IMG/VR virus record: IMGVR_UViG_3300044712_001937
Location: 300,703 to 364,702 of that record
Strand: one strand, 5' to 3'
Length of the DNA: 64,000 nt
From: a virus
Shown here in pieces: positions 56,606 to 64,000 of the stretch. Under the pieces are notes generated by a model that was not told where the DNA came from, made no database searches, and worked only from the letters and a program-made list of their open reading frames with translations. Both the position numbers and the translations under genes were made by a program. Position 1 is the first letter of the stretch; each line of letters opens with the position of its first letter.

Positions 56606-59600
56606 TTATATTGCAGTTATTGATAATGTACCACCATCAGCTACAGTTAATCTATATTTAGTACCGTTTGGAGAATACATAATAATACCACCACTAGTAC
56701 CTGTACAATGTACAACTAATTTAGGTACAATAACACTTTCAGTATAACAATTAGATGGAATTACAATACTATTACCACCTAACATTACTGAACAAGTATT
56801 TCCTGAACATAATGTATTTGAAACACCACCAATAATTACAGAATTATTACTTATAACAGTATTACAACAACCCATACTAATAGAATATATACCACATGCA
56901 ATACCACCTGCCATTACTACCGAACATTGACCACATGCAATACCACCTCCAACAAGCGACATTACAAATCCCTTATCAACTAATGAACGGTCTGTATAGC
57001 TTGCGCAATAATTAGCAGCATATTGAACACCTTTAAAATTTGCATTACCTGACGATATTGTAATACCACTTCTTGAGCATATTTTTGTACCAGTAGAATC
57101 TAAAGTAATTTTTTCAATATCACTACCATTACCACTTACATTTTGATGAAATAAATTTAAACAACTTTGTTGTACAATTACACTACTTTGTAATGCATTA
57201 ATTGCTGAACTTTGAGTTAAAGCTAAAATATTGCGAGTAATGCACATTTCCACATTATTTGTTGCATCAGTCCAATTATTAACTGAAAAACAATTATTAT
57301 CTACACAAATATTAGTATTATTTGTTAATATACCCCCTAATACAACATTATTATTATTAATATTTAATCCATTTGTTGCTCCTGTTATTCCACTACCACC
57401 AACAAGTGTCATTACAAATCCCTTATCAACTAATGAACGGTCTGTATAGTTTGTTGAATAATCACCACAATATTGAATACCTGAAAAATCAACAGCACTA
57501 CCACAAATCATTAATGTACTACTACCAACATTTAATTGAGTTTTATTTCCGATACTATTATCTGCAGTTATTTCCACACCACTTGCACATGTCCAAATAA
57601 AATTATTATAACAAATATTATTACTACAAACACTATTCATACACGCTTCTGCTGGGGTAATGTATAATTGAGTAAATCTTGTTGGGGAAGATTTTTGTGT
57701 TATATCAGTAGTACCAGCATATTGTTCAATATAACTTGAGTAATCAGAAAGTGTACCAATTTTTACACATGCTGGTGTGTAAAGAATTCCAATATTCGTA
57801 CCACCGCTAATTGTAATGTTTTTTGTATTTAATCCAATATTAGTATTACCTGTTAATGTACCCCCTAATACAACATTTTGTCCAACTTTACTCAATCCAT
57901 TTGTTGCTCCTGTTATTGCAGAATTTAATACTGTACTTCCTGCAATTGCCTTAACTGTACAATCTGTCGAATTCCATGTTAATATGTTATCACTTAAACT
58001 TCCTACTGATGGTGTGCATCTTAATTTTAAATATGGTAATATTATACATTCATTAGGAGTTGTCATATCACCCATTATAAGTGATGTACTTCCAGTACCA
58101 ATATAAAGTTTACCTGAACCTGTTTCACTTAATCCTGCATTAGAACCTAAAAAAATGTTTGTAGAACCAGTTGAAGCACAACCTGCAAACATACCTATAG
58201 CTACGCTATTATTACCATATTTGTTACAAAATAAAACACTTGTACCAATACCGATATTACTAATTCCATTAACATTATTAAATAATGCTCCATTACCAAA
58301 ACCTATATTAGACCTACCTGTAGTATTACCGCTTAACGAACAATTACCGATTGCAATATTATTACTAACTAAATTTCTATACAATGCTTTATCACCAATT
58401 GCAATATTTGATGAACCTGTTAAATTTAAATATCCTGAATTATTACCGATTCCAATATTTGTATTACCTGAAGTATTACAATATAAAGCACAATAACCAT
58501 AAGCTAAATTATAACTTCCAGAAATATTTCGATATAATGTAGTCACACCATTAGCAACATTATAACAACCTGAAATATTATTTAACATAGTATTATATCC
58601 TATTGCAACATTAGAACGACCTGAAATATTATTATTCATAGTAGATGTACCTAATGAAATATTAGCAAATCCACAAATATTTTTAGATAAACTTCTATAG
58701 CCAATTGCAATATTATTATTACAAGTATTTGCACTTAATGCACTACAACCAATGGCAATATTATTTAAACCCGTTAAATTTGAATATAGCGAATTTAAAC
58801 CTATTGCAATATTATTAACACCTGTACTATTATTAATTAATGCATTTTGACCTATTCTAACATTACTTAAACTATTTCTTCCAGCATCAAAAAATGTTAC
58901 TCCTGAAATCTGATATCCACAAGTTGTATTTAATTTAGCACCACTACAAATATTTAAACTGTAATTTCCAGTTAAACTCGTATTTCCTGTTAATGCTCCA
59001 CCCAATACAACACTACTACCAACTTTACTTAAACCATTATTTAAACATATATTTTCAGCAATACCTGATGAATTAAAACCTGCAAGGGAATTATTAGTGC
59101 CAATATGACCACTATCACTCCAATTTAAATTTGTAAGATTAGCATGATTATTTGAACTAACCCCAACTAAACTTATAGTAGACATTTTACTACCTGTAAT
59201 ATAAGTTATACCATTAGTCGGAATTGTTACTTTACCATAATTAGTATTTCCATTTGCAGTAAAATATGTAATACGTGCATAAAGAACAAATTCCGCACTT
59301 CTATTACTTAAATCACCTAAATACAACCCACGAGTATCTTCAGCTTGAGCCGTAGCTAATGTTGTATATGTAGCTTGTGGTTGTATAAAAACCATTCGGT
59401 ATCTTTGAGAATTAACATCAGATGTTGTAGGAATTAAAAGTTGATATACATTATAATATCTATTATTAACACCTACAGTCATAGCACCAGTAGTAGGAGT
59501 ATTTACATATATAAATTGATTTGTTCCGGGAGCTGAAAATGGACGTGCTGCACTATATGTATAAACACTTGAGTTTCCACTTACATGCATTAAAGTATAA

Positions 59601-60283
59601 CCATTAACTTTATCTAAATAAGGAATTGTTGTAGATAAATCTTCATCTTTAATAACTGCAACACCAAAACTTGGTGATACAGCATAATCAGTAGCTGTAT
59701 TAGCTGTATACGAATATGCTTGTCCTCCTGATTTTAAATATGTTCCAACATTAGTATGAAAATCTTCATGTGAAGTATAATCCATTAATTCATGAGTCTC
59801 ACGTATAGCAAATGTTCTACTTGCAGTAGCACCACTATAATATAACGCAGCTATTTGTATATCATAAAAATTCCAAGGACTTTGACTCCATATAATATCA
59901 TTTCCATTAGATGAATATAAATACCAATTACCAATCGTTGCAGTATGCCCAGATGATGTCCAAGGAGAATTTAATGATTTTTTTATTCCTCTCCAATAAT
60001 ACGATAAATCACCTGTTAATGTAACAGTTCTATTACTATAATTATATGAAATATCTATATTTGAGCCATTAACAAAGCCTGTAGGGTTTTTATTATCTAA
60101 ATATACTGATGTTCTATATATTTGACCATTCGAATTAATATCAATTCCTCCAGAAGTACTTCCAGAAACATTGTTAATATTTAATGTACCACATATATTA
60201 GTAGTTCCAGATAAATTTAATATATCATCAATATTTTGAATATATCTATTATTCGATAAATTTCTTTTAGTATTAAATCCCAT
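56606..60283 (-). CDS. Large tail fibre with YadA-like NIAIG repeats (1225 aa)
   Basis: N-terminal ~110 residues with a pyramid-like start (MGFNTKRNLSNNRYIQNIDD), then a ~330-aa beta-rich region. From ~465 it has some twenty repeats of the form N(I/V)AIG..(S/A)L..N.(T/S)G.., the left-handed beta-roll pattern of YadA-type trimeric adhesin heads and phage fibres (for example SLSGNTTGRSNIGFGNGALF). Repeated NGLSKVG.NVVLGG and SLVDKGFVMTLVGG units link fibre segments; the end has CSVVMAGGIACG modules. It should form a trimeric receptor-binding fibre. It shares nearly identical DNA blocks with the fibre at 62369. Own late-type motif 34 nt before the ATG. Confidence 0.85.
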   Translation of the reverse strand: MGFNTKRNLSNNRYIQNIDDILNLSGTTNICGTLNINNVSGSTSGGIDINSNGQIYRTSVYLDNKNPTGFVNGSNIDISYNYSNRTVTLTGDLSYYWRGIKKSLNSPWTSSGHTATIGNWYLYSSNGNDIIWSQSPWNFYDIQIAALYYSGATASRTFAIRETHELMDYTSHEDFHTNVGTYLKSGGQAYSYTANTATDYAVSPSFGVAVIKDEDLSTTIPYLDKVNGYTLMHVSGNSSVYTYSAARPFSAPGTNQFIYVNTPTTGAMTVGVNNRYYNVYQLLIPTTSDVNSQRYRMVFIQPQATYTTLATAQAEDTRGLYLGDLSNRSAEFVLYARITYFTANGNTNYGKVTIPTNGITYITGSKMSTISLVGVSSNNHANLTNLNWSDSGHIGTNNSLAGFNSSGIAENICLNNGLSKVGSSVVLGGALTGNTSLTGNYSLNICSGAKLNTTCGYQISGVTFFDAGRNSLSNVRIGQNALINNSTGVNNIAIGLNSLYSNLTGLNNIAIGCSALSANTCNNNIAIGYRSLSKNICGFANISLGTSTMNNNISGRSNVAIGYNTMLNNISGCYNVANGVTTLYRNISGSYNLAYGYCALYCNTSGNTNIGIGNNSGYLNLTGSSNIAIGDKALYRNLVSNNIAIGNCSLSGNTTGRSNIGFGNGALFNNVNGISNIGIGTSVLFCNKYGNNSVAIGMFAGCASTGSTNIFLGSNAGLSETGSGKLYIGTGSTSLIMGDMTTPNECIILPYLKLRCTPSVGSLSDNILTWNSTDCTVKAIAGSTVLNSAITGATNGLSKVGQNVVLGGTLTGNTNIGLNTKNITISGGTNIGILYTPACVKIGTLSDYSSYIEQYAGTTDITQKSSPTRFTQLYITPAEACMNSVCSNNICYNNFIWTCASGVEITADNSIGNKTQLNVGSSTLMICGSAVDFSGIQYCGDYSTNYTDRSLVDKGFVMTLVGGSGITGATNGLNINNNNVVLGGILTNNTNICVDNNCFSVNNWTDATNNVEMCITRNILALTQSSAINALQSSVIVQQSCLNLFHQNVSGNGSDIEKITLDSTGTKICSRSGITISSGNANFKGVQYAANYCASYTDRSLVDKGFVMSLVGGGIACGQCSVVMAGGIACGIYSISMGCCNTVISNNSVIIGGVSNTLCSGNTCSVMLGGNSIVIPSNCYTESVIVPKLVVHCTGTSGGIIMYSPNGTKYRLTVADGGTLSITAI
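56961..56999 (+). repeat. Direct repeat A copy 1 inside the fibre gene
   Basis: 39 nt identical to 57411-57449; encodes the SLVDKGFVM unit on the minus strand. Confidence 0.9.
57411..57449 (+). repeat. Direct repeat A copy 2 inside the fibre gene
   Basis: 39 nt identical to 56961-56999; the modules around the two copies have diverged. Confidence 0.9.
58824..59038 (-). repeat. Block shared with the second fibre gene (copy 1)
   Basis: 215 nt identical to 63786-64000 at 211 positions, with no gaps; it contains the NGLSKVG...SLTGNYSLNICSG...QALINNSTG coding stretch. Three of the four differences form one cluster (CCA against GTT). Confidence 0.95.
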
Positions 60284-60317
60284 TTTTTCTAATTAAAAAT
60301 TTAAGTTTATTATTTTA

Positions 60318-60326
60318 AATAAATAC
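60318..60326 (-). promoter_or_regulatory. Candidate late promoter, GTATTTATT
   Basis: The sense strand reads GTATTTATT (8 of 9), 34 nt before the ATG at 60283, shortly after the hairpin at 60373-60396. The gap 60284-60418 holds only this element and that terminator. Confidence 0.5.
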
Positions 60327-60372
60327 TATTAAACTAATACTTAATTCACAATTAGTAAAAAATAAAATAAAA

Positions 60373-60396
60373 AACCCATCAGTTAACTGATGGGTT
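60373..60396 (-). terminator. Hairpin terminator, perfect 12-bp palindrome
   Basis: AACCCATCAGTT pairs with AACTGATGGGTT without a separate loop, so the real loop is the central few bases; A/T tracts flank it. It lies 22 nt past the stop of the GT9-like gene. Confidence 0.8.
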
Positions 60397-60418
60397 AAAA
60401 AAAATAACAAGATTAAAT

Positions 60419-61330
60419 TTATTTCTGACTATTAACGGCATCTATAATTTTATTAATATCAAATACATTTACAGTATCATATGGAAACTGTTGAATTTGT
60501 CCATCTATTGAGAAATCTTCAAGATAAGAAAATTTAGTCAACTCATTAACATAATTAGCACTTGGTAGTACGTTAATATGTTCAGGATAACCAAATATTT
60601 CAGGTTTATTTCCAATCCAAACAACTGTTGATTGTAAACCTAACGCTGCTGCTGTATGTTGTGCAAAACTATCAATAAATAATCTTTTTGTACTTAATGG
60701 AAATACAGCATATAATTCACGTAATGGTAATGTTAATGGTTCAACATTTTGTAATGTTGGTTGTTCTGGTGATTTTATATGTAAAACACGATATGATTTA
60801 GCAAAATAATTTGCTAATTTTTGTGCAATTTCAATTGGCATATCTCTAAACCATGATTTTTTAGAGTATTGGGTATTAGGAGAGCCACCATGAGTTTGTA
60901 ATAACATAATTGGTCTACCATCAGGTTTTATTTTATCTTTTGCAATTTCAAGTTCTCTTGGGTTAATATATAATTCAGGAGTACAACCATCAAAAGGAAT
61001 ATTATACATATCACACCAAGATTGAGTTAAATGTTTACGTTTTAAAATATGGTCTTCAGTATGATATACTTCTTGTCTAAAAATTATTGTATCTTCTTTA
61101 ATATAATCTGTAAAAAAGTATTGCATCTGATTAAATGTAAAGAATCTAAATACGTTTGGGTTATAAAAGGCAGGAGCATCCCATGATGTAACCCATATTA
61201 TTTTTCTATCCGGATACGCTTTTTTTATTGCTCTAATAACTGCTGTTGCTTGAATTTGCTTACCATGTCCACCTTCTGAGCTAAATATCACGTACTTATC
61301 ATCATCTTTAATTCTTGTATCTTTATTCAT
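60419..61330 (-). CDS. GT9/heptosyltransferase-like glycosyltransferase
   Basis: About 303 aa from the ATG at 61330 (MNKDTRIKDDDKYVIFSSEG); a longer frame to 61399 would overlap the homing endonuclease end and add a spurious N-terminus. A Rossmann N-terminal domain (YVIFSSEGGHGKQIQATAVI, then AIKKAYPDRKIIWVTSWDAP) is followed by a linker and a C-terminal donor-binding domain with LFIDSFAQHTAAALGLQSTV followed by VWIG, as in ADP-heptose transferases (GT9). It may add sugars to fibre proteins or to the bacterial envelope. It lies between the two fibre genes, which favours virion-linked action (inference). Confidence 0.75.
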   Translation of the reverse strand: MNKDTRIKDDDKYVIFSSEGGHGKQIQATAVIRAIKKAYPDRKIIWVTSWDAPAFYNPNVFRFFTFNQMQYFFTDYIKEDTIIFRQEVYHTEDHILKRKHLTQSWCDMYNIPFDGCTPELYINPRELEIAKDKIKPDGRPIMLLQTHGGSPNTQYSKKSWFRDMPIEIAQKLANYFAKSYRVLHIKSPEQPTLQNVEPLTLPLRELYAVFPLSTKRLFIDSFAQHTAAALGLQSTVVWIGNKPEIFGYPEHINVLPSANYVNELTKFSYLEDFSIDGQIQQFPYDTVNVFDINKIIDAVNSQK

Positions 61331-61346
61331 ATTTTTAATATTTATA

Positions 61347-62249
61347 TTAATTATTTTTATATTTCCACTTAAATCCACCTGAAGTTTTACATTTACCATT
61401 TAAACATTTATAAATGCTATTTGATTTATATTTATTTAATTCAATTGCTTTATTAATAGAATCATATTCTTCAATCAAATTATCATTAATATCAAATTTA
61501 ACAATAGATTTATATTTTATATTCTTATACTTTTTAATTTCTTTAGGTAATTTATTTTCATAAAACCACATATAACCACCTGCTTGATTATATCCATCTT
61601 TTCTTAAACATTTATTAATTAATTTACATTTAACACCAGTTTTATTTTCAGCATCACCTTGACCATTAAATTTATTTAAAAAAATACCATCTAAAGAATA
61701 TTGTAATATTAATATATTTCTTTTTGCTGCTTTTCTAAACTTAATATTTTCTTTTGATTGTAAATTTGTAAACCAATAACAATTGGCTGAACTTTTATTA
61801 ATTTTCTGATTTAACGCAAGTGAAATTTTAGAAATACTAACATGCACATCTTCACTTGCTTCAGTTAATGAATTGTATTTTTTTTTAAAATCACCATTTT
61901 CATCATAACGATATATTTCAATAGTTTCTCTACCAGATAAACCACCACCATTAGTTAAATTACTTAATTTAATACCCTCATTTTTATATTTTTTAATGTA
62001 ATATATTTCCAATCTTTCATGTTCATACATTTTAAATTTTTCATTATATACATATTCACACTCATCAATAATATTTAAAATTGGTCTTTTATTATTTAAT
62101 AAAATATCATCAATAATCAAATCTTTATTTAAATTATACTTATCACTAATATGTTCATTTAGTCTTTTCTTTGGATTATTAGTATAACCCACATAAAATA
62201 TTTGTTTATTTAATGGATTTATTAAAACGTATATAAATACCTTTTTCAT
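61347..62249 (-). CDS. GIY-YIG homing endonuclease with NUMOD1-type repeats
   Basis: 300 aa. GIY-YIG domain at the N-terminus: VFIYVLINPLNKQIFYVGYT then NNPKKRLNEHI, with a catalytic-type ERLEIYYIKKYKNEG. The C-terminal half has repeated NUMOD1-like DNA-binding modules: EIYRYDENGDFKKKYNSLTE, ILQYSLDGIFLNKFNGQGDA, IVKFDINDNLIEEYDSINKA, with helix parts like SKISLALNQKIN and NSIYKCLNGK. A freestanding homing endonuclease, with its own late-type motif, inserted between a fibre and a glycosyltransferase gene. Confidence 0.88.
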   Translation of the reverse strand: MKKVFIYVLINPLNKQIFYVGYTNNPKKRLNEHISDKYNLNKDLIIDDILLNNKRPILNIIDECEYVYNEKFKMYEHERLEIYYIKKYKNEGIKLSNLTNGGGLSGRETIEIYRYDENGDFKKKYNSLTEASEDVHVSISKISLALNQKINKSSANCYWFTNLQSKENIKFRKAAKRNILILQYSLDGIFLNKFNGQGDAENKTGVKCKLINKCLRKDGYNQAGGYMWFYENKLPKEIKKYKNIKYKSIVKFDINDNLIEEYDSINKAIELNKYKSNSIYKCLNGKCKTSGGFKWKYKNN

Positions 62250-62277
62250 TATTGTATTATAAATTTTTATACTTTTT

Positions 62278-62286
62278 TATAAATAC
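62278..62286 (-). promoter_or_regulatory. Candidate late promoter, GTATTTATA
   Basis: Exact sense-strand GTATTTATA, 28 nt before the ATG at 62249, after the hairpin at 62320-62352. Confidence 0.55.
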
Positions 62287-62319
62287 GGTGATTATCATAA
62301 AAATCTTGAATTACTACAA

Positions 62320-62352
62320 AAAAAATGGGAGTTTTTTAAACCCCCATTTTTT
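62320..62352 (-). terminator. Hairpin terminator, 10-bp stem with extension
   Basis: AAAAAATGGG pairs with CCCATTTTTT, with an inner GTTT/AAAC extension past one mismatch, followed by a T-run. It lies 16 nt past the stop of the second fibre. Confidence 0.8.
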
Positions 62353-62368
62353 AATTGTTTTATTTTGA

Positions 62369-64000
62369 TTAGTTAATAAATGCTAATGTATACCAAGCAT
62401 TCAATCCTAAATTATAAACTAATTCCATTGCACCATAATCTGTGTTTATTAATGCTGTTGAGAATCCATCAATATTTCTACCATTACCACTAATAGTAAT
62501 ATTATATGTTAAAGCTTGACCACTCACATCTTTAAATTTAAATGCTTCACCTGTTATTGGTGTTGCAGGTAATGTAATTGTCACTGCAGCAGTTGGACTA
62601 TTAATTAACAATACATATGAACTACCTGTATTTAATATAGCATTTGTAGTTACAGCAGATGTTGAATAAAAATTATTTTTATCTCCTAATGCTGCACCTG
62701 ATATTGTTTTAATTAATTTATCTGTAGAATTCCAAACTAATATAGAATCTGATATTGAGCCTACTTGTGGAGTACATCTTAATTTTAAATAAGGTAATAT
62801 TATACATTCATTAGGAGTTGTCATATCACCCATTATAAGTGATGTACTTCCACTACCGATATAAAGCTTACCTGAACCAGTTTCATTATAACCTGCACAA
62901 TTACCAATTGCAATATTAGTACTACCTGTAGAATTATATAACGACCTATAACCAACACCAATATTATTATCTAATTTACTATTACTTAATGCACCCATAC
63001 CAACAGCAATATTTCTATTACCTATACAATTAAATTGTAATGAAAATTGACCTACTGCAACATTACCCATTCCACTAATATTTGCTGAAAGTGCACCATT
63101 TCCTATTGCAGCATTTTGATATCCAATAGTATTTGAACACATTGTTTGATAACCTATTGCAGTATTTCTACAACCCGTTGTATTTCTTAAAAGAGTTTGA
63201 AATCCAACACTCACATTATTACAACCAGTAGTATTACCACTTAATGAACAATTACCGATAGCTATATTATTACTAACTAAATTACTATATAATGCTTTAT
63301 CACCAATTGCAATATTTGATGAACCTGTTAAATTTAAATATCCTGAATTATTACCGATTCCAATATTTGTGTTTCCTGAAGTATTACATCTTAACGAACA
63401 AATCCCAATAGCTATATTATTATTACCAGATAAATTACATTGTAGTGAATATGTACCAACACCTACATTATAATTTCCAGATACATTTTGACACATTGAT
63501 AAATAACCAACACCAGTATTAAAACATCCATTAACATTATTTTTTAATACTGATGTACCTATTGCAACATTAGCTAATCCAACAGAATTTGAATATAACG
63601 TACAACCACCTAAACCAACATTATTATTTCCAGATACATTGTTACTTAATGAACATATTCCTAAACCAACATTATTATTTCCAGATACATTGTTACTTAA
63701 TGAACATATTCCTATTCCAATATTTTTACAACCTGTTGTATTTCCACTTAATGAATATTGACCAATCGCAATATTACAAAGTCCAGTACTATTATTAATT
63801 AAAGCATTTTGACCTATTCTAACATTACTTAAACTATTTCTTGTTGCATCAAAAAATGTTACTCCTGAAATCTGATATCCACAAGTTGTATTTAATTTAG
63901 CACCACTACAAATATTTAAACTGTAATTTCCAGTTAAACTCGTATTTCCTGTTAATGCTCCACCCAATACAACACTACTACCAACTTTACTTAAACCATT
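62369..64000 (-). CDS. Second tail fibre with YadA-like NIAIG repeats (5' end cut by window)
   Basis: Open to the right edge; an in-frame TTG at 63967 is inside the coding sequence, so it is not the start. At least 543 codons. It contains about twenty NIAIG..SL..N.TG.. repeats, then a C-terminal domain (ILNTGSSYVLLINSPTAAVT, LPATPITGEAFKFKDVSG, AMELVYNLGLNAWYTLAFIN) typical of fibre or spike tips. Closely related to the fibre at 56606, with which it shares nearly identical blocks. The two fibres probably arose by duplication and still exchange segments. The receptor specificity is unknown. Confidence 0.85.
   Translation of the reverse strand, partial: NGLSKVGSSVVLGGALTGNTSLTGNYSLNICSGAKLNTTCGYQISGVTFFDATRNSLSNVRIGQNALINNSTGLCNIAIGQYSLSGNTTGCKNIGIGICSLSNNVSGNNNVGLGICSLSNNVSGNNNVGLGGCTLYSNSVGLANVAIGTSVLKNNVNGCFNTGVGYLSMCQNVSGNYNVGVGTYSLQCNLSGNNNIAIGICSLRCNTSGNTNIGIGNNSGYLNLTGSSNIAIGDKALYSNLVSNNIAIGNCSLSGNTTGCNNVSVGFQTLLRNTTGCRNTAIGYQTMCSNTIGYQNAAIGNGALSANISGMGNVAVGQFSLQFNCIGNRNIAVGMGALSNSKLDNNIGVGYRSLYNSTGSTNIAIGNCAGYNETGSGKLYIGSGSTSLIMGDMTTPNECIILPYLKLRCTPQVGSISDSILVWNSTDKLIKTISGAALGDKNNFYSTSAVTTNAILNTGSSYVLLINSPTAAVTITLPATPITGEAFKFKDVSGQALTYNITISGNGRNIDGFSTALINTDYGAMELVYNLGLNAWYTLAFIN
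63611..63712 (-). repeat. Perfect tandem duplication, 2 x 51 bp
   Basis: Copy 1 is 63611-63661 and copy 2 is 63662-63712, identical over 51 nt. Each encodes one 17-aa SLSNNVSGNNNVGLGIC beta-roll unit, so it is an in-frame expansion by one repeat. Confidence 0.95.
63786..64000 (-). repeat. Block shared with the first fibre gene (copy 2)
   Basis: 215 nt identical to 58824-59038 at 211 positions. It runs to the window edge, so the true length is unknown. Confidence 0.95.

Noticed and set aside
57231-58496. Plus-strand open frames opposite the first fibre
   Set aside because: They mirror the repeat coding of the minus strand, have low-complexity Leu/Pro or His/Tyr products and no start context.
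61331-61399. N-terminal extension of the GT9-like gene
   Set aside because: It would overlap the end of the homing endonuclease and adds residues not seen in the family.
1-64000. tRNA genes, CRISPR array, integrase or attachment sites
   Set aside because: No cloverleaf-like GC-richer segments, no spaced short repeats and no recombinase were found; the gaps between genes are too short to hide them.

Overview
This window is one segment of a large, AT-rich, lytic-type tailed phage genome with T4-like (myovirus) organisation. It encodes homologues of T4 gp46/gp47 (Rad50/Mre11), gp43 (DNA polymerase), gp61-type primase, gp6 and gp25 (baseplate wedge), a dCMP deaminase, an SNF2-type helicase and a phage sigma factor. 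The host is probably a member of the Bacteroidota: four promoters match the Bacteroidota vegetative consensus TTG-N-TAnnTTTG, each with exactly 20 nt between the boxes; starts lack Shine-Dalgarno sequences and have A/T-rich leaders; and SprB/Ig-like domains and Thr-rich linkers fill the tail proteins. Almost all genes lie on the minus strand. The exceptions are an Hsp20 gene, a GIY-YIG endonuclease and a radical SAM gene.

Layout: 1-5520 holds a large, probably packaged protein (cut by the left edge), a membrane coiled-coil protein and an amidase-like protein without zinc ligands. 5517-17742 is nucleotide and DNA metabolism: dCMP deaminase, membrane protein, Rad50, a homing endonuclease, Mre11, Hsp20, sigma factor, primase, metallophosphoesterase and a RuvC-like resolvase. 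17818-33901 is the tail/baseplate block: Cys-rich fibre-like proteins, an embedded glycosyltransferase, a gpI-like 1255-aa protein, gp6 and gp25. 33990-37755 holds small virion-type genes and a GT-B glycosyltransferase. 37762-46661 is the most unusual part: a ParB-like/ART-like protein, a Swiss-army-knife RNA-repair-type HAD phosphatase, a homing endonuclease, a PD-(D/E)XK-like protein, a 2H phosphoesterase, a fusion of an ADP-ribosyltransferase-like domain to a CCA-adding enzyme, and a Nudix hydrolase. 46703-53385 is DNA polymerase, QueC and helicase. 53454-64000 holds homing endonucleases, a holin-like protein, a radical SAM protein, two more glycosyltransferases and two paralogous YadA-like repeat fibres, the second cut by the right edge.

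Control of expression is partly readable. Host-type promoters precede Mre11/Rad50, primase/sigma, the metallophosphoesterase and the helicase. A second motif, GTATTTATA, always oriented with the gene, precedes about twenty other transcription units and often follows a hairpin terminator directly. It is a good candidate for the late promoter read by the encoded sigma factor (inference).

Three things deserve most attention: the ART-CCA nucleotidyltransferase fusion within a group of RNA-end-processing enzymes (a possible injected tRNA-repair/NAD system); the Mre11-Rad50 fusion gene split in two by a homing endonuclease; and the widespread late-promoter motif. There is no intergenic stretch longer than about 170 nt, and I saw no tRNA genes, CRISPR array, integrase or reverse transcriptase.
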